Assembly (NCBI GenBank): GCA_902764825.1
Contig: CACWXL010000001.1
Coordinates: 62,001 to 126,000 of the forward strand
Reading direction: 5' to 3'
DNA length: 64,000 nucleotides
Source of the DNA: Oscillospiraceae bacterium
GTDB lineage: Bacteria; Bacillota; Clostridia; Saccharofermentanales; Saccharofermentanaceae
The position numbers and the translations under genes were made by a program. The notes under the pieces were generated by a model that saw nothing but the letters and a program-made list of their open reading frames with translations, was not told the DNA's origin and ran no database searches. Positions 17,763 through 27,130 of the stretch are shown piece after piece (the first letter of the stretch is position 1; each line of letters opens with the position of its first letter).

Positions 17763-19483
17763 GATACGGCGCCTCCCTTCATCTGAAGAGAATTCATGTA
17801 TCTGTAGTTCTCGGAGATCTTAAGCAATTCATCATGAGGAGCTATAGCTTCGATCTTACCGTCATCCATGAGCACTATCCTGTCACAGTTCATACAGGTC
17901 CTGACCTTTTGTGATACAAGGATAGTAGTTGGCTTTAAGGGGAGTTTGGAGAGATTATTAAGAAGTCTCTTCTCTGTTCCCCAGTCCAATGCTGAAGTTG
18001 AGTCATCAAGGATAACAAGACCCGGCTTGCCAGCAAGAGCTCTGGCTATTCCAATCCTTTGCCTTTGACCGCCGGACAGTCCTGCGCCGCCGTCTGATAT
18101 GACGAAGTCAAGGCCTTCCTTCTTGGCTGCGATCACATCGTCACTGCAGGAAGCCCTGCATGCCGATTCGATATCTTCAGATGTTAATGAAGTCCTGCCA
18201 AGAGTAATGTTGTCTTTAAGAGAACCCTTGAACAATCTTGTCTTCTGAAGGCTCATGGCAACTGTTTTCGAGAGGCTCGAAACGGAAATATCCTTGATAT
18301 TCGTGCCGTTTATATCGACTTCACCTTCACTTGCGTTATAGATTCCGGCGATAAGCGCTGCAGCAGTGGATTTGCCGCAGCCGGTACTTCCGATAATGCC
18401 TATTGTCTCACCGGGCTTGATATCTATCGAAAAGTCTTTAACGGATTCTTCCACATTGCCCTGATATGTGAATGAGACATTCTTCATTGATACAGCAAGC
18501 GGTGTACCTGAAGGAAGCTCTTCTGAGCCGTTATTAGCCGTGCTTGTTATCTCCATCAGGCCTTCTGCTCTCTTAAGGCATGCATATGCTCTGGATACAG
18601 ACACGATAAGATTAGCAAGCTTAACGAGCTCTATGAGGATCTGTGACATGTAGTTATAGAGAGCAACGACCTGTCCGTCGGTTAATGTTCCTGCGTTGAA
18701 ATGAATGGATCCCCTGTAGATTAAAAGACAGATACCGAGATTGACAACCGCATAAGTCAAAGGATTAAGCCAGGCAGCAAAATCCGCTGCCTTTACTTGA
18801 GAAATCTTAAGATTACGGCTCTTTTGCTCGAACTTCTCATAATCATTTTGAGTCTTGTTAAATCCTCTGATAACTCGTTCTCCGGCAATACCGTTCGCAG
18901 TCTTCTTAACAAGGCTGTCAAGGCCCGTCCTGGACTCCTTATGCCTCAGAATGGAGAACTTCATGTTAAGTGCGATCACGACAGCAAGAAGCGCCGTGCA
19001 GGCTACAAGGATCAATGCAATGGACGGCTTAACCGTCGCAGCCATTATGCAGGCGCCGACAACGATAAAAGGAGATCTTAAAAGAAGCCTTAAGAACAGA
19101 TTAATGCCTGTCTGGATCTGGTTAACATCTGATGTAAGTAGCGTTACCATTCCGGATGAACCGATCTTCTCATAGTCACTGACAGACAATGTCTGGAGCT
19201 TGTCATGAAGGCTCTTTCTGATCGCGGATGAGATGCCGGTCGCAGAATAAGCAGCAAAATACTGTGCCGTTATGGCGCTCGCAAAACCAACGACAGCAAA
19301 CAGCACCAGTATCGGAACATGAGACCATACATAGGCCGCATCGCCCTTCCTGATGCCGTTATCGATTACGCCCGCTACGATAAGCGGGACCGTAAGTTCA
19401 AAGCATGCTTCCAAAAGCTTAAATACTGGACTTAAGATCGAAGCGGCTTTATATTTACCGATATGGTCGATTAGAAGCTTCAT
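17759..19483 (-). CDS. ABC exporter half-transporter with degenerate ATPase site
   Basis: A 574-residue partner of the preceding exporter half. Membrane domain first, then Walker A (IGSTGCGKSTAAAL), an intact LSGGQRQRI signature, Walker B ending LVILDDSTSALD and ILVSQKVRTC in the H-loop place. The catalytic Glu is Asp and the H-loop His is Gln, the substitutions typical of the non-hydrolysing side of a heterodimer. Its good signature motif would complete the active site of the partner. Start 2 bp after the amidohydrolase stop. Confidence 0.9.
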   Translation of the reverse strand: MKLLIDHIGKYKAASILSPVFKLLEACFELTVPLIVAGVIDNGIRKGDAAYVWSHVPILVLFAVVGFASAITAQYFAAYSATGISSAIRKSLHDKLQTLSVSDYEKIGSSGMVTLLTSDVNQIQTGINLFLRLLLRSPFIVVGACIMAATVKPSIALILVACTALLAVVIALNMKFSILRHKESRTGLDSLVKKTANGIAGERVIRGFNKTQNDYEKFEQKSRNLKISQVKAADFAAWLNPLTYAVVNLGICLLIYRGSIHFNAGTLTDGQVVALYNYMSQILIELVKLANLIVSVSRAYACLKRAEGLMEITSTANNGSEELPSGTPLAVSMKNVSFTYQGNVEESVKDFSIDIKPGETIGIIGSTGCGKSTAAALIAGIYNASEGEVDINGTNIKDISVSSLSKTVAMSLQKTRLFKGSLKDNITLGRTSLTSEDIESACRASCSDDVIAAKKEGLDFVISDGGAGLSGGQRQRIGIARALAGKPGLVILDDSTSALDWGTEKRLLNNLSKLPLKPTTILVSQKVRTCMNCDRIVLMDDGKIEAIAPHDELLKISENYRYMNSLQMKGGAVS

Positions 19484-19485
19484 GA

Positions 19486-20754
19486 TCAGATATCAGACAA
19501 CCCCTGCATGAATTTATTGGATTCTCGGATAACCTCATCCAAGTCGATGGTTGTGTATTTGCCGTCCTCATAAAGGATCTTACCGTCGATCATGGTCATC
19601 TTAACGACAGAATTATCAGCGCTATAGATGATATTCTTTACGATGTTGTTCTCAGGCTGCATCGAAGGCTTATTCATGTCGATCATGATGATGTCAGCCT
19701 TCTTGCCTTCAGCAAGGACATCAGAATCCTTAAGGCCCATACACTGAGCGCCGCCAGTAGTTCCTGCCTTAAGGATTACAAACGGATCAACGGCAGCCGC
19801 ATTATGTGTCTCTACGTTCGAAAGTACCGTATCAAGGTACATCTCACGGAACATGGAAAGTGCATTGTTAGAGCCGGCTCCGTCAGTACCTATGGCGATC
19901 TTCATATCATTTTCGATGAACTTATAGACAGGCGTGATACCGCTTGCAAGCTTAAGATTGGAGCATGCATTGAATACTGACCAAAGTCCGCGCTTCTTGA
20001 AGATATCCCGGTCTTCATCGGTGAACCATACACAGTGGAATCCGCCGCCGCCGAAATCGAAGATACCGAGCTTATCAAAGAGAACAGCCGGCGTAACGCC
20101 GTATCTTTCCTTACATCCTTCAACTTCATCAGACGTCTCGGAAATATGGGTAAACACAGGTGTCTCATACTTGTGGGCAAGCTCTGACATATACTTAAGA
20201 TTATCTTCGCATGTCGTATATTCGGCATGGAAGCCTAAGATGAAAGATACGAGCGGGTCGTATGAATTAAGTTCGTTATAGTATTTTTCGAGGCTTTCAA
20301 AGCCGCCGAAATCATTAGCCGCTCCGCAGAAAACATGTCTGAATCCGGTCTCTACAGCAGCTCTGGCATTCTCTTCCCTGTGGAAATACATGTCAAAGCA
20401 TGCAGTAACACCGCCTGCCAGATATTCGGCATATGCAAGCTTTGAGAACCAGTAGACTGCCTCAGGCGTAAGCTTGGCTTCTCTTGGGAAAATAGCCTTG
20501 TGAAGCCAGTCGTTAAGACAGTACTCGTCAGCCAGGGATCTTGAGAAAGTCATGGCTGAATGCGTATGAGCATTCTTAAGACCGGGCATCAGAAGATTCC
20601 CTTTGCAGTCTATCTCACGGTCGAATTTCTTATCAGATGCATCCTTAGAAGGTCCGATATAGCTTATCCTATCATTATCAGTCCATAACTCACCTTCGGT
20701 TATGCTGTTATCTTTCATCGTAAGGATTCTGCAATTATAAAAACGTACAAACAT
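19486..20754 (-). CDS. Amidohydrolase of the MtaD/SsnA group (methylthioadenosine / S-adenosylhomocysteine deaminase-like)
   Basis: Metal-dependent deaminase-type amidohydrolase, 422 aa. Metal motifs: GLKNAHTHSAMTF near residue 65, FHAEYTT and TPVFTHISET in the middle, and IGTDGAGSNN near 290. These match the cytosine-deaminase-like branch that includes MtaD, which deaminates 5-methylthioadenosine or S-adenosylhomocysteine. The exact substrate (also guanine or chlorohydrolase-type) cannot be settled here. The frame is open up to 20820, but AAAGGA sits just before ATG 20754, and the extension would overlap cls. Confidence 0.82.
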   Translation of the reverse strand: MFVRFYNCRILTMKDNSITEGELWTDNDRISYIGPSKDASDKKFDREIDCKGNLLMPGLKNAHTHSAMTFSRSLADEYCLNDWLHKAIFPREAKLTPEAVYWFSKLAYAEYLAGGVTACFDMYFHREENARAAVETGFRHVFCGAANDFGGFESLEKYYNELNSYDPLVSFILGFHAEYTTCEDNLKYMSELAHKYETPVFTHISETSDEVEGCKERYGVTPAVLFDKLGIFDFGGGGFHCVWFTDEDRDIFKKRGLWSVFNACSNLKLASGITPVYKFIENDMKIAIGTDGAGSNNALSMFREMYLDTVLSNVETHNAAAVDPFVILKAGTTGGAQCMGLKDSDVLAEGKKADIIMIDMNKPSMQPENNIVKNIIYSADNSVVKMTMIDGKILYEDGKYTTIDLDEVIRESNKFMQGLSDI

Positions 20755-20774
20755 AAGTTTTCCTTTCTTCCCCG

Positions 20775-22334
20775 TTATAACAACGGTGCGATCAATCGCA
20801 ATATTGATTTGAAGAACCATACAAATACGTTGGGTTTCTTTCTGTATTTCTCGGTAACGTCACGGCATTCGCCGAAGGTGTCGATAAAGTCCTGCTTTAT
20901 ATCATTGAGACAATCAGTCCTGTACATATAGACGGCATTCTCAAAGTGATGGTAAAGACTCCTGAAATCAAGGTTAATGGTTCCAACAACGGCGCACTTA
21001 TCATCACAAAGGAATGTCTTTGAATGATTGAATCCGGGCGTGTATTCATAGATCCTGACACCGCTTGTAATGAGCATGTTGTAATAAGACCTCGTTACGC
21101 TGTATGTCAGCTTCTTATCAGGAATGCCCGGAGTCATGAGCCTTACGTCAACGCCGCGTTTAGCAGCTATCTGTAATGCCCTTGCCATCTCATCCGACAA
21201 AACGAGATAAGGTGACATTATCCAGCAGTATTCCTGGGAATTATTGATCATGTTAAGGTATACATTCTCGCCGACAGGCTCATTATCAAGAGGACTGTCA
21301 CAATAAGGGACGCAATAACCGGAAGCACCCTCAACAGGGACAAGAGGAATAGCCTCAAAAGTCATCATATCGTCGTCCTTTTTCTTCATATCCGCAAAGT
21401 TCCACATCTCGATAAACATTGCAGTAAGGCTCTGGACAGCCGGGCCTTCAAGCCTGATGCCGTTGTCCTTCCATCTTCCGTAAGGATTTACGATATTGAA
21501 ATACTCGTCCGCGATATTATAACCGCCCGTATATCCAACCTTGCCGTCAACGACGGTTATCTTTCTGTGGTCACGGTTGTTCATGAACAGTGAGACAACA
21601 GGATATGCAGGATTGAATGCGTTGCACTTGATGCCTTCAGATTCAAGAACCTTTACAAAGTTCCTGTTGATGAAAAGGAATGAGCCCACATCATCATATA
21701 AGACTCTGCAGTCAACGCCTGCGGCCGCTCTCTCTTTCAATGCCTCATGCAAAGGCTCGAACGCTTCCTTTGTCTCAATCGCATGATACTCGAGATATAC
21801 GTATTCCTTAGCCTTCCTGATATCTTCGATCTGCGCCTTGTAAGCATCATAAGCGACAGGATAATACTTGATATCCGTGCCTTCGTAGATCGGGAATTCA
21901 AAGCCTCTCAAATACCTTGCATTTGAAGCCCTTGCAGGGTCTTCCTTCTTGAACCCTTCGAAAATATCATCGTTATAGTTCAGATGGGAGAATACCATCA
22001 TGTCAACCTTCTCGAGACGTCTCTTGATCTTATGCTTGGAGCTTGAGAAGTTGTTGAGGACGTAGAAAAGCAATCCCGGCACCGGAAAGAGCAGGATAAC
22101 GATTACCCATATAAGCTTAAATACGCCGTTGTGATCTCTGGAATTGATGCCCAATGCGACGATCAAAGACAGAGCTCTTACAGCGATATCAAGCGGCGGG
22201 AAATAACTTCCGAGATAATATAAAAGAACGATAAAACCTACTAACTGCGCAATTACGAGCAGTCCGAAGACAATAATCCTTCCGATACTGTTCTTGATAG
22301 CAGTTTTGCGTTCTACCGTTCTTTTCTTAGCCAT
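20775..22334 (-). CDS. cls: Cardiolipin synthase (phospholipase D family)
   Basis: Membrane enzyme joining two phosphatidylglycerol molecules. 519 aa with two N-terminal transmembrane helices (IIVFGLLVIAQLVGFIVLLY; LIWVIVILLFPVPGLLFYVL) and two HKD motifs: HRKITVVDGKVGYTGGYN near residue 255 and HSKTFLCDDKCAVVGTINLD near 430. Length matches the family. Start overlaps the apeA stop by one base. cdsA in the other operon makes the CDP-diacylglycerol feeding this branch. Confidence 0.95.
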   Translation of the reverse strand: MAKKRTVERKTAIKNSIGRIIVFGLLVIAQLVGFIVLLYYLGSYFPPLDIAVRALSLIVALGINSRDHNGVFKLIWVIVILLFPVPGLLFYVLNNFSSSKHKIKRRLEKVDMMVFSHLNYNDDIFEGFKKEDPARASNARYLRGFEFPIYEGTDIKYYPVAYDAYKAQIEDIRKAKEYVYLEYHAIETKEAFEPLHEALKERAAAGVDCRVLYDDVGSFLFINRNFVKVLESEGIKCNAFNPAYPVVSLFMNNRDHRKITVVDGKVGYTGGYNIADEYFNIVNPYGRWKDNGIRLEGPAVQSLTAMFIEMWNFADMKKKDDDMMTFEAIPLVPVEGASGYCVPYCDSPLDNEPVGENVYLNMINNSQEYCWIMSPYLVLSDEMARALQIAAKRGVDVRLMTPGIPDKKLTYSVTRSYYNMLITSGVRIYEYTPGFNHSKTFLCDDKCAVVGTINLDFRSLYHHFENAVYMYRTDCLNDIKQDFIDTFGECRDVTEKYRKKPNVFVWFFKSILRLIAPLL

Positions 22335-23770
22335 TATCCGATGTTCTCGATAAATGCTTTATATCCGAGATAGAGATAGTAAAGGTCGATCTTGGAAATA
22401 ACCTCAACAGGTGCGTGCATTGACCATACGGGTACACCCATATCGACAACGTCCATACCGAGTTCAGCCATTATTGCAGCGATAGTTCCGCCGCCGCCTG
22501 CATCGATTCGGCCGAGTTCACCGGTCTGCCACGGGATCGAATTCTTTTCGAAGATGTCTGTGATCTCGGCAATGAAATCACCTGTAGCTTCTGAGCAGCC
22601 GGACTTGCCTCTGGCACCCGTATACTTCTCGATCTTAAGACCGTGAGACATGAATGCGGTGTTGTTCTTCTCAAATACGGAAGAATACTTGGGATCGTAA
22701 GCTGTCGTTACGTCTGTAGAGAGCATCTTGGTTGCTGCAAGAGCCTTACGGAACTTCAGCGTATTAAACTTGTCGATACCGCCTTCGGCTTTTGCAAAGA
22801 CTTCCATGAGGAAGTTCTCATAAAGATTGGATGTAGCACCGGAATTGGAGTAAGATCCGATCTCTTCCTTATCTGTAAGGAGGCAAACGCATGTCTTCTT
22901 GGGCTTCTCCTGGGCAAGAAGCGCTCTCAATGCAGGATAAGCACAGACTTTGTCGTCGTGGCCGTATGCAGCAATATAAGCACGGTCAAAACCGACATCT
23001 CTGGCGTGTGTTGCAGGAACGATCTCGATCTCGGCAGAAACAAAATCCTTTTCCTTTATGCCGTACTGCTCGAAAAGGATCTTCAGAACGCCTGCTTTGA
23101 AGATATCAGATGACTTCTTATCATCTTTGCAGGGAATTCCGCCGATTACTACGTTAAGGTCTTCAGCAGGGATGAAATCAGATGCTTTCTTCGTCATCTG
23201 CTCATTTCCAAGGTGCGGAAGAAGGTCAGTGATATAGAATACCGGATCCGTATCCTTCTCACCTACTACGATCTGATGAGCCTTGCCGTCATTTGTAAAT
23301 ACAACGCCGTGTACAGCCAAGGGGATCGTTGTCCACTGATACTTCTTGATACCGCCATAGTAATGGGTCTTGAAATAAACAGTATCGTTATCCTCATAGA
23401 TCGGATTGGGCTTTAAGTCCAGTCTGGGAGAATCAATGTGGGCACCAAGGATGTTAAATCCTTCAGCAGGGCTCTTCTTACCGATAACTGCAGCTGCAAA
23501 GCCCTTGCCCTTAATGCTCTGGTAGACCTTGTCACCGGGCTTTAATGTGTCCTTCGTAGCGATATCGACATATCCAAGGTCCTCTGCTGCGGCAATGGCA
23601 TTTGCGGCAAATTCGCGTTCTGTCTTGGAATTATCCAAAAATGCCTTATATTCCTCGGCAAAATTAAAAGTAGCTGTCATATCATCTTCTGAAGCTACCT
23701 CATAAAGGTTGGGAAATTCAGCGAAAAGCTCGCTTGTCTTGATCTTTTTGGTTTCTTTTTTCTTAGGCAT
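22334..23770 (-). CDS. M18 family aspartyl aminopeptidase
   Basis: Zinc aminopeptidase releasing N-terminal acidic (or in some members other) residues; cytosolic, forms large dodecamers. 478 aa from ATG 23770. Family landmarks: GAHIDSPRLDLKPNPIYED, TTIPLAVHGVVF, the metal/catalytic stretches AYGHDDKVCAYPALRAL and LLTDKEEIGSYSNSGATS, and VPVWSMHAPVEVISKID near the C-terminus with the late zinc-ligand histidine. A GTG at 23779 lies inside the ribosome binding site AGAGGTG, so the ATG nine bases on is the start. Clostridial M18 members are often annotated simply as aminopeptidase. First gene of the operon. Confidence 0.92.
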   Translation of the reverse strand: MPKKKETKKIKTSELFAEFPNLYEVASEDDMTATFNFAEEYKAFLDNSKTEREFAANAIAAAEDLGYVDIATKDTLKPGDKVYQSIKGKGFAAAVIGKKSPAEGFNILGAHIDSPRLDLKPNPIYEDNDTVYFKTHYYGGIKKYQWTTIPLAVHGVVFTNDGKAHQIVVGEKDTDPVFYITDLLPHLGNEQMTKKASDFIPAEDLNVVIGGIPCKDDKKSSDIFKAGVLKILFEQYGIKEKDFVSAEIEIVPATHARDVGFDRAYIAAYGHDDKVCAYPALRALLAQEKPKKTCVCLLTDKEEIGSYSNSGATSNLYENFLMEVFAKAEGGIDKFNTLKFRKALAATKMLSTDVTTAYDPKYSSVFEKNNTAFMSHGLKIEKYTGARGKSGCSEATGDFIAEITDIFEKNSIPWQTGELGRIDAGGGGTIAAIMAELGMDVVDMGVPVWSMHAPVEVISKIDLYYLYLGYKAFIENIG

Positions 23771-23842
23771 AAGTATCACCTCTTTCTAATGAACTTATGA
23801 TACCATAAAGTAAAATAAAATCTTTTAAATTAAGGGGACAAA

Positions 23843-24655
23843 ATGATAACTGACGGACATAATCATACAAAACACTTCTCAGTTGATGCAGGACAGACCA
23901 TAGAGGAACTGATAAATGAGGCAAAATCAAAGGGGTTTAACAGGATCGGAATCACTGAACACTACGAAATAGACTATGTCGACGACGGCCTTAACTGGAT
24001 GTTCGACCTTAAAGAATACAACAGGACATTTGAAGAATGGCGCAAAAAAGCGGGTGATTTCGAGCTCCTAAAAGGCATCGAATTCGGATATCAGACCCAT
24101 GTTGCCGAAGAGATCGACAAAGTGGCAGTTTCTATCCCTCTGGATGTCGTTCTGATGAGCGTTCACCTCTTCCGGGGCAAGGATTTCTATGTTGACCGCG
24201 AATGTTACCAGCTGCCTGCAAAAGAGCTTCACAGCGAGTATATAAACATCATGGCCGAGATGTGCGAGAAATGTAATAATTTCGACGTTGTAGCCCACTA
24301 TGACTACATCAACAGATATGCCGAAAACAAGAACGATTACATGACATACGAAGAATGCCCGAAAGAATTTGACAGACTTTTCGAGGTCATGATTGCCAAA
24401 GAAAAAGCTCTTGAGATCAACACCAAATCGATCCAGAAACACAGAGCCGGCGGCTTTACAAGGTGTCTGCCTGACGCTCAGATACTTAACAGATATAAGG
24501 AAATGGGCGGAAAACTGATCACTTTCGGATCTGATTCCCACTTCCCCGGTACCTTTGCAGTTTGCTTTAACGAAGCCGTGGAATATGTGAAATCATTAGG
24601 TTTTACAGAATCTGTCTACTATAAAGAACACAAACCTCATTTCGAAGCTATGTAA
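23843..24655 (+). CDS. PHP-domain phosphatase of the HisJ/HisK (histidinol-phosphatase) type
   Basis: A 270-residue PHP-superfamily phosphoesterase. Metal motifs: DGHNHTKHFS at the N-terminus, GITEHYEID near residue 38, KGIEFGY near 75, DVVLMSVHLFRG near 103, DVVAHYDYINRYAE near 152 and FGSDSHFPG near 230. The pattern matches HisJ-type histidinol-phosphatases, but no other his genes are nearby, so a general PHP phosphatase role is possible. The ribosome binding site AAGGGG lies 5-10 bases before ATG 23843. It is divergent from apeA and followed by a terminator hairpin. Confidence 0.82.
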   Translation: MITDGHNHTKHFSVDAGQTIEELINEAKSKGFNRIGITEHYEIDYVDDGLNWMFDLKEYNRTFEEWRKKAGDFELLKGIEFGYQTHVAEEIDKVAVSIPLDVVLMSVHLFRGKDFYVDRECYQLPAKELHSEYINIMAEMCEKCNNFDVVAHYDYINRYAENKNDYMTYEECPKEFDRLFEVMIAKEKALEINTKSIQKHRAGGFTRCLPDAQILNRYKEMGGKLITFGSDSHFPGTFAVCFNEAVEYVKSLGFTESVYYKEHKPHFEAM

Positions 24656-24664
24656 CAAATACTC

Positions 24665-24694
24665 AGGGCTGCCTCAATTAAGAGACAGCCCTTT
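24665..24694 (+). terminator. Terminator hairpin after the PHP phosphatase gene
   Basis: Arms AGGGCTG-C-CTC and GAG-A-CAGCCCT with loop AATTAA, then CTTTGCATTT. A C-A mismatch sits between the two stem blocks. Two other hairpins in the window share this design. It may also serve the convergent minus-strand membrane protein gene. Confidence 0.7.
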
Positions 24695-24728
24695 GCATTT
24701 CCTATTCCCATATCCGCAATATTACTTA

Positions 24729-25409
24729 TCAGAATTCAAGTTTTACATCCTTATCGAAATCTGTTTCATCGCTGTTCATTTCGTGTACGATTCCATTCTT
24801 CAATCCTACTCTGATAGATGCCGGAGTATCTTTGCCTTTTATCAATTCGCATTTGAAATATACATTCTCTGATTCATCGTTCTCAGAAGAGCCAACCATG
24901 CAGCAGCCCATTAAATTATTGTCCTTTTCACATAAAAGATAAACACTTACAGGTTCATGCGGGTCTTTTTCGATCTCGCCCAGGATAATGAACTGGTTAT
25001 ACTCATCGTCGCCGGTTTTCCTGTAAACATAGAGCGTAATACCGTCTTGGGATAGCAATGAAACGCATTCATATCTCTTATCATCGATCTGATACATTAC
25101 CGAATCACTGATATCGAAAAGGATCGGATTTTCTTCTGATAATTCAAGATTCGTTTCACTTGCTTCACGCTTGAACATAAACATCGATAACGGAAACATT
25201 ATTCCCGCCAAGATCACGAGCTGCAATCCAAAAATGATCAGGGCAACTCCCCAGGGAGCGATCCATTTTCGCTTTTTAGTCTCGCCTGATTCCAGGACTT
25301 TGTTGGTGTGCTTGTCGTATATGGCTTTATAAATAAAGAAAGCCGCTACAGTAATGATCACTATCATTGGGAATAAAATAGTATAAACACCGATTGAAAC
25401 TACTGTCAT
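24729..25409 (-). CDS. Two-helix membrane protein with extracytoplasmic domain, unknown
   Basis: A 226-residue protein: membrane helix 1 (ILFPMIVIITVAAFFIYKAI), a short basic cytoplasmic loop (ETKKRKWIAPWG), membrane helix 2 (ALIIFGLQLVILAGIMFPL), then about 140 soluble acidic residues with no motif I know. It follows the LytTR regulator gene by 13 bp, so the two are probably cotranscribed. Small membrane proteins next to a LytTR-only regulator are often its target or its inhibitor; this is inference. Ribosome binding site AAGGGG before the ATG. Confidence 0.6.
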   Translation of the reverse strand: MTVVSIGVYTILFPMIVIITVAAFFIYKAIYDKHTNKVLESGETKKRKWIAPWGVALIIFGLQLVILAGIMFPLSMFMFKREASETNLELSEENPILFDISDSVMYQIDDKRYECVSLLSQDGITLYVYRKTGDDEYNQFIILGEIEKDPHEPVSVYLLCEKDNNLMGCCMVGSSENDESENVYFKCELIKGKDTPASIRVGLKNGIVHEMNSDETDFDKDVKLEF

Positions 25410-25422
25410 AATTTTTTCCCCT

Positions 25423-25863
25423 TTAAATTCCTATTCTTTCTCTGAAAATGTAGTAATAACTTCTGGTTACATCGACTTTGGATCCGTTAGTCATATGCAG
25501 GATGAATTTCTGGAGCAAAGATGATTCGATACGTTTTATCTTCTTAAGGTTTACGATCGAGGAATTGCTTACTCTCAAGAAACGTTCTGCCGGCAGAACC
25601 TGCTCAAGCGCTTTAAGCCTTTCCCCTGAATTGTAAGTACCATCCGATGCATGGATAATTATGTCGTGTCCCATGCTCTCGATAAAACATATGTCATTGA
25701 CGTCAATAAAGAACTGCTGGTCTTCCCTTTTTCCGGCTATGTAATTAACTTCACCGCCGCGGCGGATAAGTGCATACTTCGAGTCAGGATCGTCAATTAT
25801 CCCCATAGATTCCAGGCTCTTTCTTATCGGATCTTCAGGATCCAGCATTAATTTGATGTTCAC
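25423..25863 (-). CDS. LytTR-domain transcriptional regulator
   Basis: A small regulator with a C-terminal LytTR DNA-binding domain: VNDICFIESMGHDIIIHASD, ERLKALEQVLPAERFLRVSN, SIVNLKKIKRIES. The first 45 residues are not a receiver domain, so it is not a classic response regulator. The frame opens at an ATG at 25881, but AAAGGAG lies inside the first codons of that reading and is ideally spaced (8 bases) for a GTG at 25863, giving 146 aa. Cotranscribed with the membrane protein downstream. Confidence 0.85.
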   Translation of the reverse strand: MNIKLMLDPEDPIRKSLESMGIIDDPDSKYALIRRGGEVNYIAGKREDQQFFIDVNDICFIESMGHDIIIHASDGTYNSGERLKALEQVLPAERFLRVSNSSIVNLKKIKRIESSLLQKFILHMTNGSKVDVTRSYYYIFRERIGI

Positions 25864-25961
25864 CCGTTGCTCTCCTTTCATCTGAATAGAAGATACAACA
25901 AAACATTTTCAAAATCTCGATTTTCGAATGATTTGCAAGGTTTGGAACACAAATTGCAAAA

Positions 25962-25992
25962 AATAAAGCCCGGCATGAACCGGGCCTTAAAA
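25962..25992 (-). terminator. Rho-independent terminator of prfB
   Basis: On the minus strand AAGGCCCGG, loop TTCATG, CCGGGCTTT, then ATTTTTT. It lies 20 bp after the prfB stop and upstream of the LytTR gene. Confidence 0.88.
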
Positions 25993-26011
25993 ACTGAATT
26001 GTGATAACTGA

Positions 26012-27127
26012 TTATTTCTCGTTCTTCATACCGGACAGGAATGCATTGATGAAGCCGTCCAGGTTGCCGTCCATAACGGAATCAACATCTACTTCCTCAT
26101 AGCCTGTTCTGTTGTCTTTAACGAGAGTGTAAGGACAGAATACATAGGATCTTATCTGTGAACCCCATGCGATCTCCATCTGGTTGCCCTTCAGGTCTTC
26201 GATCTTCTCCATCTCAGATGCTCTGGCAAGCGCGAAAAGCTTGGCCTTAAGCATTCTCAAGCATGTTTCCTTGTTCTGTAGCTGTGATCTTTCTGCCTGG
26301 CAGGAAACAACGATTCCCGTAGGGTTATGAGTCATACGTACAGCCGTATCGGTCTTATTGATGTGCTGGCCGCCCTTACCTGTCGCACGGTAAGTATCAA
26401 CACGGACATCAGCCATATCTATCTTGATATCGTCTTCTGTCTTCTGGTCCAATTCAGGGATGACTTCGCATGAAGCAAAGGATGTATGTCTTCTGCCTGC
26501 GGCATCGAAAGGAGATATTCTTACAAGACGGTGAACACCAAGCTCCGATCTTAAGAAACCGTAAGCATATTCACCCTTGATCATGAAGGATACAGACTGG
26601 ATACCTGCCGTATCACCTTCAACATAATCAAGTTCTTCAACGCCAAAACCGTGGCTTTCTGCCCATCTGGTATACATTCTGTAGAGCATTGAGCACCAGT
26701 CCATGGCCTCTGTTCCGCCGGCGCCTGCGTGAAGCGTGATAGTTGCATTATTTGCGTCATAAGGACCCGTAAGAAGTGTCTCAAGACGCATCTTCTCGAA
26801 GTCTTCCTTGAATTTAGCTGAAGAAGTCTTGAGTTCTTCAAGAGAGTCAAGATCTTCTTCCTCATTAGCGAGCTCACAGAGAGCCAGAAGGTCCTCACGC
26901 TCGGCAACAAGAGCGTTATAGCTTTCAACCTTCTTCTTAAGTCTGCCTAATGTCTGCTGGATCTCCTGCGCCTTATCGACGTTATTCCAGAAGTCCGGCT
27001 CCTGCATGCGGTTCTCGTATTCGCTTATCTGGTCAGATACGCGGTCAATGTGAAGAGCATCCTTAAGCTCTGCTACAGGCACTTCGTAAGATTCAAGATC
27101 GAGTCTTATGTTGTCAAATTCAAGCAT
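26012..27127 (-). CDS. prfB: Peptide chain release factor 2
   Basis: Class I release factor reading UGA and UAA stops. 371 aa. The SPF codon-recognition motif (ISPFDAAGRRHTS) and the peptidyl-transferase motif GKGGQHINKTDTAVRMTH are intact. The first 30 codons are in one continuous frame with no internal TGA, so the +1 programmed frameshift common in prfB is absent. Start ATG 27127 with AAGGGG upstream. It follows an aminotransferase gene by 3 bp; lrp-aminotransferase-prfB form one unit ending in a strong terminator. Confidence 0.97.
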   Translation of the reverse strand: MLEFDNIRLDLESYEVPVAELKDALHIDRVSDQISEYENRMQEPDFWNNVDKAQEIQQTLGRLKKKVESYNALVAEREDLLALCELANEEEDLDSLEELKTSSAKFKEDFEKMRLETLLTGPYDANNATITLHAGAGGTEAMDWCSMLYRMYTRWAESHGFGVEELDYVEGDTAGIQSVSFMIKGEYAYGFLRSELGVHRLVRISPFDAAGRRHTSFASCEVIPELDQKTEDDIKIDMADVRVDTYRATGKGGQHINKTDTAVRMTHNPTGIVVSCQAERSQLQNKETCLRMLKAKLFALARASEMEKIEDLKGNQMEIAWGSQIRSYVFCPYTLVKDNRTGYEEVDVDSVMDGNLDGFINAFLSGMKNEK

Positions 27128-27130
27128 TGA

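Noticed and set aside
25962..25992. LytTR operator repeat at the TTGCAA words upstream of the LytTR gene
   Set aside because: The first word belongs to the T-run of the prfB terminator, and spacing and sequence do not match a convincing LytTR direct repeat.
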